This document shows positions 9,821-19,478 of a stretch of DNA of 64,000 bases, piece by piece. Made by a program: the position numbers and the translations under genes. Origin of the DNA: an uncultured Balneola sp. (GTDB lineage Bacteria; Bacteroidota; Rhodothermia; Balneolales; Balneolaceae); contig CAJXQC010000003.1 in assembly GCA_913058495.1 (NCBI GenBank), forward strand, positions 1-64,000, written 5' to 3'. The notes beneath the pieces were generated by a model. The model saw nothing but the letters and a program-made list of their open reading frames with translations, was not told the origin of the DNA and did no database searches. Every line of letters begins with the position of its first letter. Positions within the stretch are counted from its first letter, which is position 1.

Positions 9821-11193
9821 TTGTTATTAAAGAGGTCAGTGAAATTCACAACATTAGCATCTTCCATGCATCTGTCATGATCATTAGCGTAAAGGATTTG
9901 AACATCCTCAACTGTAGATTCAGGATCTATATAGATTCTCTGGTCAGCAACATCATTCTCGATATCAAAATATTTTACACCGTCTACAAAAGTCATTTGA
10001 GGTACAGCATAAATAGACAACGGATGGTTATCAAAAATAGCAATATCGGCATCCTTTCCTTTTTCCAGGGATCCAACACGATTATCAATACCGAGTTGTT
10101 TCGCCGGGTTAAGAGTGATCAAAGCTAAAGCTTGGTTATCGGAAAGGTCTCCGTATTTCTGGGTTTTAGCTGCCTCATGGAATAAATGCCTGATTAATTC
10201 TCCTGAATCAGAGTTGATTGAAGTAGTTACTCCGTTTTCAGTTAGAATTGCTGCGTTATAAGCTGTGGAATAGTAAACTTCCAATTTATAAGCCCACCAA
10301 TCAGCGAATACAGAAGCAGAAGCTCCAAATTCAGCCAGTTCAGGAGCTACCTTATAAGCTTCGTTAGCATGTTGAAAAGTAAGTCTCTTGATTCCGAAAT
10401 CAGAGAAAACTTTCATCAGCATATAGATCTCATCGGCACGGTAAGAATGGCAATGAACCAGAACTTCACCTTCCAGAATATCAACCATAGTTTCCATACG
10501 TAAGCTGTATTCAGGAGCTACTTTTCTTGAACTCTTGTTCGAACGATATGCATTCCAGGCATCACGATATTTGATGGCGTCATTGAATGTATTTCTAAGC
10601 ATTGCTTCCACACCCATTCTGCTCTGAGGTTGAATACCTCTGGAACGTCCGCCTCTGGTCGGGTTTTCACCCAATGCAAACTTTATAGTTCTGGGAGCTC
10701 CTTCAAAGCGAAGATCTTCAGGATTTGTACTTCCCCAGCGTAGTTTTAAAGTTTCATTTTGTCCGCCTATCACATTTGCAGAACCATGCATTAAATGAAT
10801 AGATGTAACTCCACCGGCAAGTGCTCTGTAAATAGAAACATCAAGCGGATCAACAACATCTTCCATACTTACTTCAGCAGTAACCTGGCTGGTACCTTCA
10901 TTAATAGAAGTTCCTGCTATATGAGAGTGAGCGTCAATAATTCCAGGCATTACAAACTTCCCTGTTGCGTCAACTTCTTCAACGCCATTAGGAGTTTTTA
11001 GGTTTTTACCGATTCGGTCAATTTTACCATTGCGAACAAGAACATCAGTGTTCTCAAGCGTTCCGTCTGTAATAGTAATTACAGTTCCGTTCTTAATTAG
11101 TACATCTCCTTTTTTTGTTTGAGCCTGTAATGCAGAAACACACAGAAACAGAATAAAGAAGGAGGAAATTTTTATCATTTTGAATAATCTCAT
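9817..11193 (-). CDS. Exported amidohydrolase (HxH present)
   Basis: FVMPGIIDAHSHIAG; VHCHSYRADEI; TFQHANEAYK; C-terminal GSLEKGKDADIAIFDNHPLS. ORF track start (11277) overlaps the upstream gene; start at 11193 or 11178 gives a signal peptide MIKISSFFILFLCVSALQAQ. Confidence 0.88.
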   Translation of the reverse strand: MRLFKMIKISSFFILFLCVSALQAQTKKGDVLIKNGTVITITDGTLENTDVLVRNGKIDRIGKNLKTPNGVEEVDATGKFVMPGIIDAHSHIAGTSINEGTSQVTAEVSMEDVVDPLDVSIYRALAGGVTSIHLMHGSANVIGGQNETLKLRWGSTNPEDLRFEGAPRTIKFALGENPTRGGRSRGIQPQSRMGVEAMLRNTFNDAIKYRDAWNAYRSNKSSRKVAPEYSLRMETMVDILEGEVLVHCHSYRADEIYMLMKVFSDFGIKRLTFQHANEAYKVAPELAEFGASASVFADWWAYKLEVYYSTAYNAAILTENGVTTSINSDSGELIRHLFHEAAKTQKYGDLSDNQALALITLNPAKQLGIDNRVGSLEKGKDADIAIFDNHPLSIYAVPQMTFVDGVKYFDIENDVADQRIYIDPESTVEDVQILYANDHDRCMEDANVVNFTDLFNNK

Positions 11194-11194
11194 T

Positions 11195-12880
11195 TTAAGC
11201 CTCATCTTTTGTTGCTTGAATTGGGAAAGTAAAGTTAAAAGCTGCAACACTCGCTTCAGCATCGTAGTTTTTTCCATCTATAACACCTTCAACAACAATA
11301 TCCACGGATTGACCACCTGCATCAATGGAGAAGTCAAATGTAAGTTCACTATTCAGAAAACTAATGTTTTGAAGATCTACATCAGGGGTTCCGTCATTGC
11401 TTGACATTACGCCGGTTAAAATTCCGGATTCATTCTTGAAGACCATTTTCCCTGTTTGAGTTCCTTGAGGTGTAGTAAATTCGTAACTCCATGAACCAAT
11501 TACAGCTTCCATATTAGCAGGAGAGGCAGCACCATCTTCTGTTTTACGTGCGCCTGTTTTCAGATCATACTCGTATTTGTCACCATCAACAAAAACATAT
11601 TTGATTTGTGATTCCTTATCAAAATAAGCGCCTTTGGAAACAATCAGATTTCCAATTTTTCCTTCATCAAGCGTTCCTGTTATGTCGCTAATTCCCAAAA
11701 GATCAGCTGCATTAGTAGTTAAAGCAGCAAGGGCTTCATCTTCACTCAATCCATTTTCAATTATGGTAAGCAGATTATCTTTCAATTGGTTCGAGCGTGA
11801 GTCAATAGAAGAAAAACCAAATTTGATTCCGGCTTTTTGAAGATCCGCATATTGAGAAACGTACTTTTTATAAAATTCCATTCGTCGTTCTTCGAGCTGT
11901 TTCACTTCATCAGATTTATCGTCCTCTTTACTGTTCTTAGGTTCTTTCGGAAGTTCCAGAGACATAAAAACTTTTGTGCCTGAACTTTTAATTTCATCAG
12001 CTAGATCCCAGCCTTCCTGAAGATTTCCAAGCACCAGATTAAATCGGAGTTCTTTCTGTAATCTCATTGCTCTTCTTGCTTCCAAAGAATTAGAAGCGTT
12101 ATAAAAGATCGGTTGTTGTTTATCTATAACCGGATAGAAAGCTTCTGAAACTCTGTCTCTTGTAGGACGGGAAATTCCGGATGGGTTAGAAGCGTACAAT
12201 TCAGAATGATTCTTAGAAAGCTCTGCATTCTTGTACAGATCTCTAAATTTCGCCATAATTCCCAAAGTATTACCCGGGTATGCTCCGGGAGCGCCAGAGA
12301 ATTGTGAATAAAGAGAAGATCCTTCGGATAAGATCAACTTATCAGGATGGTCAGCATCCCGAAGAAGTATTAAAGCTCCTGAACCGGGAAGCATTCTTCC
12401 GTAGGGAACTGTATGAGAAACCGTAAAACCTACTTTACGCATAGCTTCAATACTGTTTTCATCTACCTTGATCTGTTCAATTACTTGATGCTCAGGTGTA
12501 ATTCCTGCATAGCTGTTTGGTGGATCCGGAGTAAATAAATTATCAGGACGTTCCGGACTTTGAGGTCTGTCAGCACCCGTATTTGACATCCCGTCAATAA
12601 ATCCTGGATAAATAAACATATCAGTGCCGTCAAGCACTTCTGCGTTACTTGGTATATTCACATTTTTGCCAATGGCAGTAATCAACCCGTCTGTAATTAC
12701 AATGGTACCCTCTTCCATTACTTTTCCGGGAGACTGAACAATCGTAGCATTAGTTATCGCGTAAGTACGAGTTGCAGGAGATTCCCCGGTAGGATCGCTT
12801 TGAGCATGTGTATTGCTCATAAATCCGATCAACGGAAGAACGAATAACAGACGAAAAAAAGTTTTTCGTATTAGTTTCAT
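11195..12880 (-). CDS. Exported amidohydrolase-like protein lacking HxH, with extra C-terminal beta-rich domain
   Basis: Signal peptide MKLIRKTFFRLLFVLPLIGFMSNTHAQ; FIYPGFIDGMSNTGADRPQSP in place of HxH; C-term ~105 aa VIGSWSYEFTTPQGTQTGKMVFKNESGILTGVMSS... Confidence 0.82.
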   Translation of the reverse strand: MKLIRKTFFRLLFVLPLIGFMSNTHAQSDPTGESPATRTYAITNATIVQSPGKVMEEGTIVITDGLITAIGKNVNIPSNAEVLDGTDMFIYPGFIDGMSNTGADRPQSPERPDNLFTPDPPNSYAGITPEHQVIEQIKVDENSIEAMRKVGFTVSHTVPYGRMLPGSGALILLRDADHPDKLILSEGSSLYSQFSGAPGAYPGNTLGIMAKFRDLYKNAELSKNHSELYASNPSGISRPTRDRVSEAFYPVIDKQQPIFYNASNSLEARRAMRLQKELRFNLVLGNLQEGWDLADEIKSSGTKVFMSLELPKEPKNSKEDDKSDEVKQLEERRMEFYKKYVSQYADLQKAGIKFGFSSIDSRSNQLKDNLLTIIENGLSEDEALAALTTNAADLLGISDITGTLDEGKIGNLIVSKGAYFDKESQIKYVFVDGDKYEYDLKTGARKTEDGAASPANMEAVIGSWSYEFTTPQGTQTGKMVFKNESGILTGVMSSNDGTPDVDLQNISFLNSELTFDFSIDAGGQSVDIVVEGVIDGKNYDAEASVAAFNFTFPIQATKDEA

Positions 12881-12996
12881 TCTTGAATGTTAAGTTAGTT
12901 TAAGTTGGTTGGCGCTAATATATCTTATTGAAGCCGTACAAGCTAAATAATCACGAACCAATTAAGTAAAAATGTGTTTAACTGATAAGTGGAATT

Positions 12997-13875
12997 TTAT
13001 TTACCACTAACAACTACTGCAAGTTTACCATCATGGTATGCGAGACGAGTGATGTCATCCAGTTGGTATTCGGACAGATCAGAAATTAACTGCCATTTCT
13101 TTTCAGTTTCTTTTGTAAGGTCGTAATAATAAAGTTCACTCCCTTTACCCATCACAATTGTGGTAGAATTTAACCAAACCATATCTTCAACTTCAGGAAG
13201 TGTATTGGCTAAGGTTTCAAAGGTCTTTGATTCGGGGTAATATGCTTTGATCAACCAATCTTCATTATTTTTGTTGATGAAACTTACAGCATCTTTTCCG
13301 GGGATTTTATGCAAGGACCTTCCCGGATTATCACCCAGCACTTTTTTTTCTCCGGTGCTTATGGTGTGTTGCTGAAAGGTGGAGGGTGTATCTGCATCGG
13401 CAAGTACAAAGCAGAAATAAATATCATTTGTATACCAGGCGTAATAACCTATAATAACTTCACTTTCAAGGATTACAGGTTCGGGTTGAGAATGAGTTGT
13501 TTTCCAGAATTGTTGTGTGCCTTCTTCTGATAAAATTATAAAGGAAACGCTAAATCTATCGGGAGTTTGTACTGGAGAATATTCACTCAATTCAGGGGTA
13601 TTATTTAGATATGCCAACTCACCGCTTTCCAAACTATAGAGTGCTATATCTGTCTGTCCGTTACGGGCTGAGGACAAGAAGATTCCTGAACCATCAACTA
13701 AAAAAGAAGGTTGATTGTCGTACCCTTCATTATCGGAAATATTTTTCGGATTACTTAATTGATATCCTTCTTGTAGTTCAGTCAGATCAAATAAATAAAC
13801 TTCAGTTGCTGGCTGTGCAAGAGCCTGGGAGGAAAGAATAAAATAAGCAAGAATCAGTAGTGAGTATATTTTCAT
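12997..13875 (-). CDS. Exported TolB/PD40-like beta-propeller protein
   Basis: Signal peptide MKIYSLLILAYFILSSQALAQ (likely start 13875, not 13908); SDNEGYDNQPSFLVDGSGIFLSSARNGQTDIALYSLESGELAYLNNTPELSEYSPVQTPD PD40-type repeat. Confidence 0.72.
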   Translation of the reverse strand: MKIYSLLILAYFILSSQALAQPATEVYLFDLTELQEGYQLSNPKNISDNEGYDNQPSFLVDGSGIFLSSARNGQTDIALYSLESGELAYLNNTPELSEYSPVQTPDRFSVSFIILSEEGTQQFWKTTHSQPEPVILESEVIIGYYAWYTNDIYFCFVLADADTPSTFQQHTISTGEKKVLGDNPGRSLHKIPGKDAVSFINKNNEDWLIKAYYPESKTFETLANTLPEVEDMVWLNSTTIVMGKGSELYYYDLTKETEKKWQLISDLSEYQLDDITRLAYHDGKLAVVVSGK

Positions 13876-14016
13876 GTTGTTATAGATATTATTATCGAAA
13901 TGATTCACATAATAATAAAGCTGAGAGTTAAAAGGGTAATTATGGCTTGTAACGTAATTTATACATTGAACAAGTGGTGCTATAAAAAAGATAAGTATTA
14001 TTAGTAACTTGTATAT

Positions 14017-15096
14017 ATGAAAATATATCTCCTCATATTTTTGTTAACTGTCTCGGCCATGCTGACGAATACCGCCTGCGATACCACCGGAACCAAAGAT
14101 GAGCCGGAATACCTCGAATTCCCTCTTCCTGTAAATGAGAAGATCTCAAAGCTATACGATTGTTGCGATAAACCCGACAGGGTGGGCTACCGGAATTACC
14201 ACTTTGCTGAATGGTATCCCGGAGAGGTGTACACAACTACTCAGATGCGAAAGTTGACCTTAGAACCCAGTATTTCTATTCCATTTGTCGTTGACGAAGA
14301 ACTCATTGAAGGGGACGTAATGTATATGACCAAAAGCGAAGCAGAAAACAGGTTATATACTGTTCGAACAAAATTTTATAAAGAATCAGAGGGTTGGCTA
14401 AATATATATGATATAGAAGCTAAAACATTTACTACCATTCGCGACAGCAGCTACAACATTTCCTCCATTCGGATTCGAGAGCTTTCCGATGGTTCTTTGC
14501 TGAAAGTCTATTACAGCTACGGCAATGAAGACACCGGGTTAGAAGCCGGTTATTACCGCCTGAGCGAGACCGGTCCACCTGATGAGTTGCTGCTTGCGCA
14601 TTCGAATCCCGATGGGCCCAAAGAAACCATTAATGGCTTTGATCTGTCTCCCGATGGTTCTACGCTGCTGTATCCGATTCAACCCGATTTAGTTCCGGGA
14701 CCTGCAGCGTATGGAGGACCACGACCTGAGCTTGCAAAGTTGAACTTGAACACAGGACTCAGGGATACACTTCCGATACAATTTGATCTGCAACAATTCC
14801 TGTGGGCACGCTACCACCCAAGCGGAGAAAAGTTGGTGGTCAGTAACTATCCGCGGAACATCGTGGGAACTGCGAGAATATCGGTGGATTTAGATTCTAT
14901 GTATGTTGTGGACTTAAATACTTTTCAGCGACGTCCTCTGGACACCCGCACCTGGGATCAGCACTACACAGCTGATATTTTTCCAAGCTGGAGCCCGGAT
15001 GGCAACTATCTGATTTACAGCAGTGGGAAGGTGAATCCTAATAGTCCTTCTATAGGTACTTACTCCATTTATACCATGGATATGACGGAAGATTAA
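14017..15096 (+). CDS. PD40-repeat lipoprotein, copy 1 of tandem pair
   Basis: Lipobox-like MLTNTAC; DLSPDGSTLLYP and SPDGNYLIYSSG PD40 repeats; strong similarity to 15164-16246. Confidence 0.75.
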   Translation: MKIYLLIFLLTVSAMLTNTACDTTGTKDEPEYLEFPLPVNEKISKLYDCCDKPDRVGYRNYHFAEWYPGEVYTTTQMRKLTLEPSISIPFVVDEELIEGDVMYMTKSEAENRLYTVRTKFYKESEGWLNIYDIEAKTFTTIRDSSYNISSIRIRELSDGSLLKVYYSYGNEDTGLEAGYYRLSETGPPDELLLAHSNPDGPKETINGFDLSPDGSTLLYPIQPDLVPGPAAYGGPRPELAKLNLNTGLRDTLPIQFDLQQFLWARYHPSGEKLVVSNYPRNIVGTARISVDLDSMYVVDLNTFQRRPLDTRTWDQHYTADIFPSWSPDGNYLIYSSGKVNPNSPSIGTYSIYTMDMTED

Positions 15097-15163
15097 CCAA
15101 AGCAACATTTAAAGAATGTGTTATTTATGTCTATTTTAATTAAGTGATTACAACCCTTATAGC

Positions 15164-16246
15164 ATGAAAACTCCCATCTATATACTATTTTGTGCAAGCT
15201 TTTTTTTACTGGCTACCGCATGCGATACCACCGAGCCGGGGGAACCTGCTGAGCTTTTCCCTGCCCCTGTTAACGAAAAGATCAGTGAATTAAGATATTG
15301 TTGCGATGATCCATTCAATGAAGGACCTCCGGTATATGGAAGCGGTGACTATCATTTAGCCGAATGGAGTCCGGGGGAGATATACACAGTAATTCAATTG
15401 CGCAAACTAACTTTAGAACCCAGAACATCTGTGCCCTTTGTTACAGGAGAAGAGTACATAGGAAGCAATGCTATGTACATGACGAAAAGTCTTACTGAAA
15501 ATAAATTATATACCGTACAAGTAGCAGTGTATGGTGAATCGGTAGGCCGGTTAGACACTTATGATTTAACCTCCAGGGAGTTTACCACCATCCGCGATAG
15601 CAGCTACAATATTTCCTCCATTCGTATACGAGAGCTTCAAGACGGTTCTCTACTCAAAGTCTACTACAGCTACGGCAATACAGACACCGGACTGGAAGCC
15701 GGCTATTACCGCCTGAGCGAGACCGGACCGCCTGATGAGTTGCTGCTTGCGCATTCGAATCCTGATGGGCCCAAAGAAACCATTAATGGTTTTGACCTGT
15801 CCCCGGACGGCTCCACGCTGTTGTATCCTGTCCATCACGCTTTCGTACGCGGAGATGTTTATGGCGGACCACCCCCAACGCTGGTGCGATTGAACCTGAG
15901 CACGGGACTCCGAGATACCCTTCCGGTAACCTTTAACCAACAACAGTTTTTGTGGGCACGCTACCACCCGAGTGGAGAGAAGTTGGTGGTGAGTAATTAC
16001 CCGCGCAATATAGTTGGAATAGGTTATAGATCAGTGGATTTAGATTCGATGTACATTGTAGACTTAAATGACTACAGCCGCCGGGCATTGGACACACGTA
16101 CTTGGGTACATTATTACTCAGCCGACATCTTCCCTGATTGGAGTCCTGATGGAAACTACCTGATTTATAGTAGTGGAGTAATATTTCAGTCAGATTTAGA
16201 TATCGGTACTTATTCCATTTACACCATGGATATGACGGAAGATTAA
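15164..16246 (+). CDS. PD40-repeat lipoprotein, copy 2 of tandem pair
   Basis: Lipobox-like LLATAC; near-identical central and C-terminal segments to the preceding gene. Confidence 0.75.
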   Translation: MKTPIYILFCASFFLLATACDTTEPGEPAELFPAPVNEKISELRYCCDDPFNEGPPVYGSGDYHLAEWSPGEIYTVIQLRKLTLEPRTSVPFVTGEEYIGSNAMYMTKSLTENKLYTVQVAVYGESVGRLDTYDLTSREFTTIRDSSYNISSIRIRELQDGSLLKVYYSYGNTDTGLEAGYYRLSETGPPDELLLAHSNPDGPKETINGFDLSPDGSTLLYPVHHAFVRGDVYGGPPPTLVRLNLSTGLRDTLPVTFNQQQFLWARYHPSGEKLVVSNYPRNIVGIGYRSVDLDSMYIVDLNDYSRRALDTRTWVHYYSADIFPDWSPDGNYLIYSSGVIFQSDLDIGTYSIYTMDMTED

Positions 16247-16282
16247 CCAAAGTAAAAAAGTGACAAAATCGCCAGAGAATTA

Positions 16283-16717
16283 TTATAGTTTAGTGGGCTT
16301 CATTCGGGAAAAGGGGTAGCCATTACATCCGGTTTTGGGATTTGATCGATCTACCACATTAACTGCTTCAGCTGAATCTGGAGTAGCGGCGTTGTAAGCA
16401 CTCAGGCAAAATCCCCATTCATAAGTAGCCATGTTTTCAAACTCTACCCAATCAATTCTGGAATACAGGTTTGGATCATATGAGTTTAAAGAATCATTTT
16501 GAGCTATAAAATACTGATCATCTAAATTCCATTTCAGGATATGGAAACGGGTACCCGGCTTCTGATAAAATACTTTTTCAGTTAATTCGTATTCAATATT
16601 GTAATCATCCTGAAAAGAACCGATCAGGTACTCAGGTACTTTTTGGGAGGTGGAGGTGCAACTGACGCATAGAGTTGCAGAAATAAACAAGAGAATAATA
16701 TGCGAAGAAGTTTTCAT
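16283..16717 (-). CDS. Small hypothetical lipoprotein
   Basis: MKTSSHIILLFISATLCVSC lipobox; 144 aa; no family recognised. Confidence 0.6.
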   Translation of the reverse strand: MKTSSHIILLFISATLCVSCTSTSQKVPEYLIGSFQDDYNIEYELTEKVFYQKPGTRFHILKWNLDDQYFIAQNDSLNSYDPNLYSRIDWVEFENMATYEWGFCLSAYNAATPDSAEAVNVVDRSNPKTGCNGYPFSRMKPTKL

Positions 16718-16827
16718 AAACGAAGGTAAAGAAACTATACTTCATATTTTAATTCATTAATTTTTACGCAGAGTTAATAAGAGAATGGTATCTTTAAATC
16801 TGTTTTCAATACACATTAAATATTTAT

Positions 16828-19425
16828 ATGAAATTATTACGCTATTCATTTTCACTTCTGTTTCTAACTTTATTATTCACTTCATTAAGTCACGCTCAGT
16901 TCTTTGAGAATTTTGATGATGGAGAAAAAACCGGTTATTCAGGCGCTTCTGTCACTCTATCCACAGGGAACTGGTTTTTAGATGACGCACTTTTAGGAAG
17001 CTTAAGTAACGATAAATTTAATGGCTCTCAAAGTGTAAGAATGGATAGGAGAGACGGTAAAACCGGAAACATCTATATGCAGTTTGATAAGCCTAATGGT
17101 GCTGATGAAGTTTCTTTCCAACTGGCTCATTATGGCAATAACGCAGAAGATGCTGCACTTCAGGTTCAGTATTCAACAGATGGTGGCTCAAGCTGGACGA
17201 ATGTCGGTGACGAAATAATAGCTCCTTCTGAGCTTACCGAGTATACTATTGCTGTAGAGGTTGAAGGAAATATCAGATTTAAGTTTGTTCAATCATCAGG
17301 AACAGACAGAATGAATATTGACGACATTCGCATAACTGATTATGTGGAAGCGGCAGCCGAAGCAACTATCAGTGTTTTAGTGGATAACGCTACAGCCAAT
17401 AACTCAGATGTGATCTCTTTCGGGGCTACATTGGAAGGAAATCAATTGACAAAAACAATGGAAATCAAGAATACAGGAAATCCTGACCTTGTTATTTCTG
17501 ATGTAACAGTGACGGGTGAAGGATTTTCATCATCAGTTCTTTCTGACAGTACTTTGGCGTTTAATGAAACTACAGAACTTACTCTGACTTTTGAACCAAC
17601 AAGTGACGGCACATTTCAAGGAAATATTACAGTAAACAGTAATGCAGATAACGCTTCAAGCTTTTCACTTACATTGAATGGAGAAGGTTTTGTAGATGGA
17701 GATGTGATTTCTATAGTTAATGCAAGACAACTTCAACTGGGAACCAGAGTTACAGTTGCAGGCCGGGTTACTGTTGCAAATCAGTTTGGCGGTCCATTAT
17801 ATATGCAGGATGGCACAGCCGGAATCGCTGTTTTTTGGGAACCACTACATTTAGCAGCTGAAATTGGAGATTCTATTCAGGTTTCGGGACCGCTTACAGT
17901 ATTCAAAGGAGGCGTGCCCGGCGCTGACGAAGATTTTTTATTACAGATCTCAGATACAGAGGAAGATGATAACATTGTATTTGAAGTATTTGATGTAGAG
18001 AAAAAAGAGGCAACTCCACGAATTGTAAATCTTGAGCAGCTTAATATGGAAGCTAACGAAGGTCAATTAGTGGTTGTTCAAAATGTAACTATTGATCATT
18101 CAGGTGCTTTTCAGGGAAATCAAAACTATGCTATTGCTGATGGAATAGGCACTGCAGAAATGAGAATAGATAACAATACAAATCTCGTTGATGCCATTGC
18201 TCCAACCGAGCCAGCAAATATAATTGGTGTAATTGGTCAGTTTGGCGGGACTTATCAACTGCTTCCAAGATTCACTGAAGATATGGGAGTTGAGGAAGTA
18301 AGTTATCCCGGAGATAATATCACTAAAGACCAGACATTAGACGTTGTAACATGGAATGTTGAGTGGTTTGGTGATGCTGGAAACGGACCTGAGGATGATG
18401 ATCTTCAACTTAGAAATGTAATAACAGTGGTAGAAACCATTGATGCAGATATTTATGCACTGCAGGAAATTTCAAGTCCTAACAGGTTTAATGCACTTGT
18501 GGACAGCCTTGAAGGATATGGCGGTTTTCTCGCAGAATATTCCCAAACTCAGGAAACAGCATTTCTGTTTAAAAGAAGTAGTATTGATTCTCTTTCAGGA
18601 GTTACATTATCATCAAGTGATGGATTTACACAGTCTAATTGGGCTAATGGTCGGTATCCGTTAATGTTTAGATTTACGGCTGATATTAATGATGAACAAC
18701 AGGAAGTTTATGCTTTTAACATTCATGCGAAAGCTTTTGGCGATCAAAGTTCATACAACCAACGTGTGGCAGCATCTGCAGAACTAAAAGAGTATTTGGA
18801 TAGAAACAGAGCCAGTGATAATGTAATAATGATAGGGGATTACAACGATGAAATTGTGAATTCTACGTTCAATGACAATGTTTCTCCGTATAAGAATTTT
18901 GATGATGATCCTGAGTACACAATCGTAACTAAAAAGCTTGAAGAGAACGGGTTTGGGTCGCAGTCAAGCGGTTCTTTTATAGATCATATAACGTTTACTT
19001 CAGAACTTAGCGACGACTATTTTGAAGGCACAGAAAGAGTTGAAAATCCATTTTATGTCGGCAGTTACTTAAGTACTACTTCGGATCACTTTCCTATTTG
19101 GATGCGATTTAAGTTCGGTGTTCTTACAAGTAACGAAGATGAGATTATTGAAACCCCGACTACTGTTTCTTTAAAACAAAATTATCCCAATCCTTTTAAC
19201 CCGAGTACAACAATTAGTTACACACTGGATTCTTCAACGAATGTAAATTTGAATGTGTATGATATCACAGGAAGAAAAGTAGCAACCTTAGTAAACGGCA
19301 GACAAACTGCAGGCGCTCAGGAAGTTAGATTTGATGCAAGCTCACTGGCATCCGGTGTGTATATTTACAGACTGGAAACAGTAACAGGAGCTAGTCTTAC
19401 TAAGAAAATGGTTCTTATTAAGTAA
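16828..19425 (+). CDS. Secreted multidomain endonuclease/exonuclease/phosphatase-family protein with T9SS type A sorting domain
   Basis: Signal peptide; ASPM/choice-of-anchor-D-like repeat (MEIKNTGNPDLVISDVTVTGEGFSSS); OB-like segment; EEP motifs (DVVTWNVEWFGD, DIYALQEIS, FNIHAKAFG, IGDYNDE, DHFPIWMRF); C-term LKQNYPNPFNPSTTISYTL...GVYIYRLETVTGASLTKKMVLIK. Confidence 0.9.
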   Translation: MKLLRYSFSLLFLTLLFTSLSHAQFFENFDDGEKTGYSGASVTLSTGNWFLDDALLGSLSNDKFNGSQSVRMDRRDGKTGNIYMQFDKPNGADEVSFQLAHYGNNAEDAALQVQYSTDGGSSWTNVGDEIIAPSELTEYTIAVEVEGNIRFKFVQSSGTDRMNIDDIRITDYVEAAAEATISVLVDNATANNSDVISFGATLEGNQLTKTMEIKNTGNPDLVISDVTVTGEGFSSSVLSDSTLAFNETTELTLTFEPTSDGTFQGNITVNSNADNASSFSLTLNGEGFVDGDVISIVNARQLQLGTRVTVAGRVTVANQFGGPLYMQDGTAGIAVFWEPLHLAAEIGDSIQVSGPLTVFKGGVPGADEDFLLQISDTEEDDNIVFEVFDVEKKEATPRIVNLEQLNMEANEGQLVVVQNVTIDHSGAFQGNQNYAIADGIGTAEMRIDNNTNLVDAIAPTEPANIIGVIGQFGGTYQLLPRFTEDMGVEEVSYPGDNITKDQTLDVVTWNVEWFGDAGNGPEDDDLQLRNVITVVETIDADIYALQEISSPNRFNALVDSLEGYGGFLAEYSQTQETAFLFKRSSIDSLSGVTLSSSDGFTQSNWANGRYPLMFRFTADINDEQQEVYAFNIHAKAFGDQSSYNQRVAASAELKEYLDRNRASDNVIMIGDYNDEIVNSTFNDNVSPYKNFDDDPEYTIVTKKLEENGFGSQSSGSFIDHITFTSELSDDYFEGTERVENPFYVGSYLSTTSDHFPIWMRFKFGVLTSNEDEIIETPTTVSLKQNYPNPFNPSTTISYTLDSSTNVNLNVYDITGRKVATLVNGRQTAGAQEVRFDASSLASGVYIYRLETVTGASLTKKMVLIK

Positions 19426-19448
19426 GAGATCTGAAAAGTTATTCTATG

Positions 19449-19478
19449 GGGGCAGATCAAAAATCTGCCCCTTTTTTT
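19449..19478 (+). terminator. Rho-independent terminator
   Basis: GGGGCAGAT-CAAAA-ATCTGCCCC followed by TTTTTTT. Confidence 0.9.

Noticed and set aside
15650-16250. Overlapping minus-strand ORFs of 105 aa
   Set aside because: Both lie antisense to the PD40 lipoprotein copy 2 and have no domain or start-site support.
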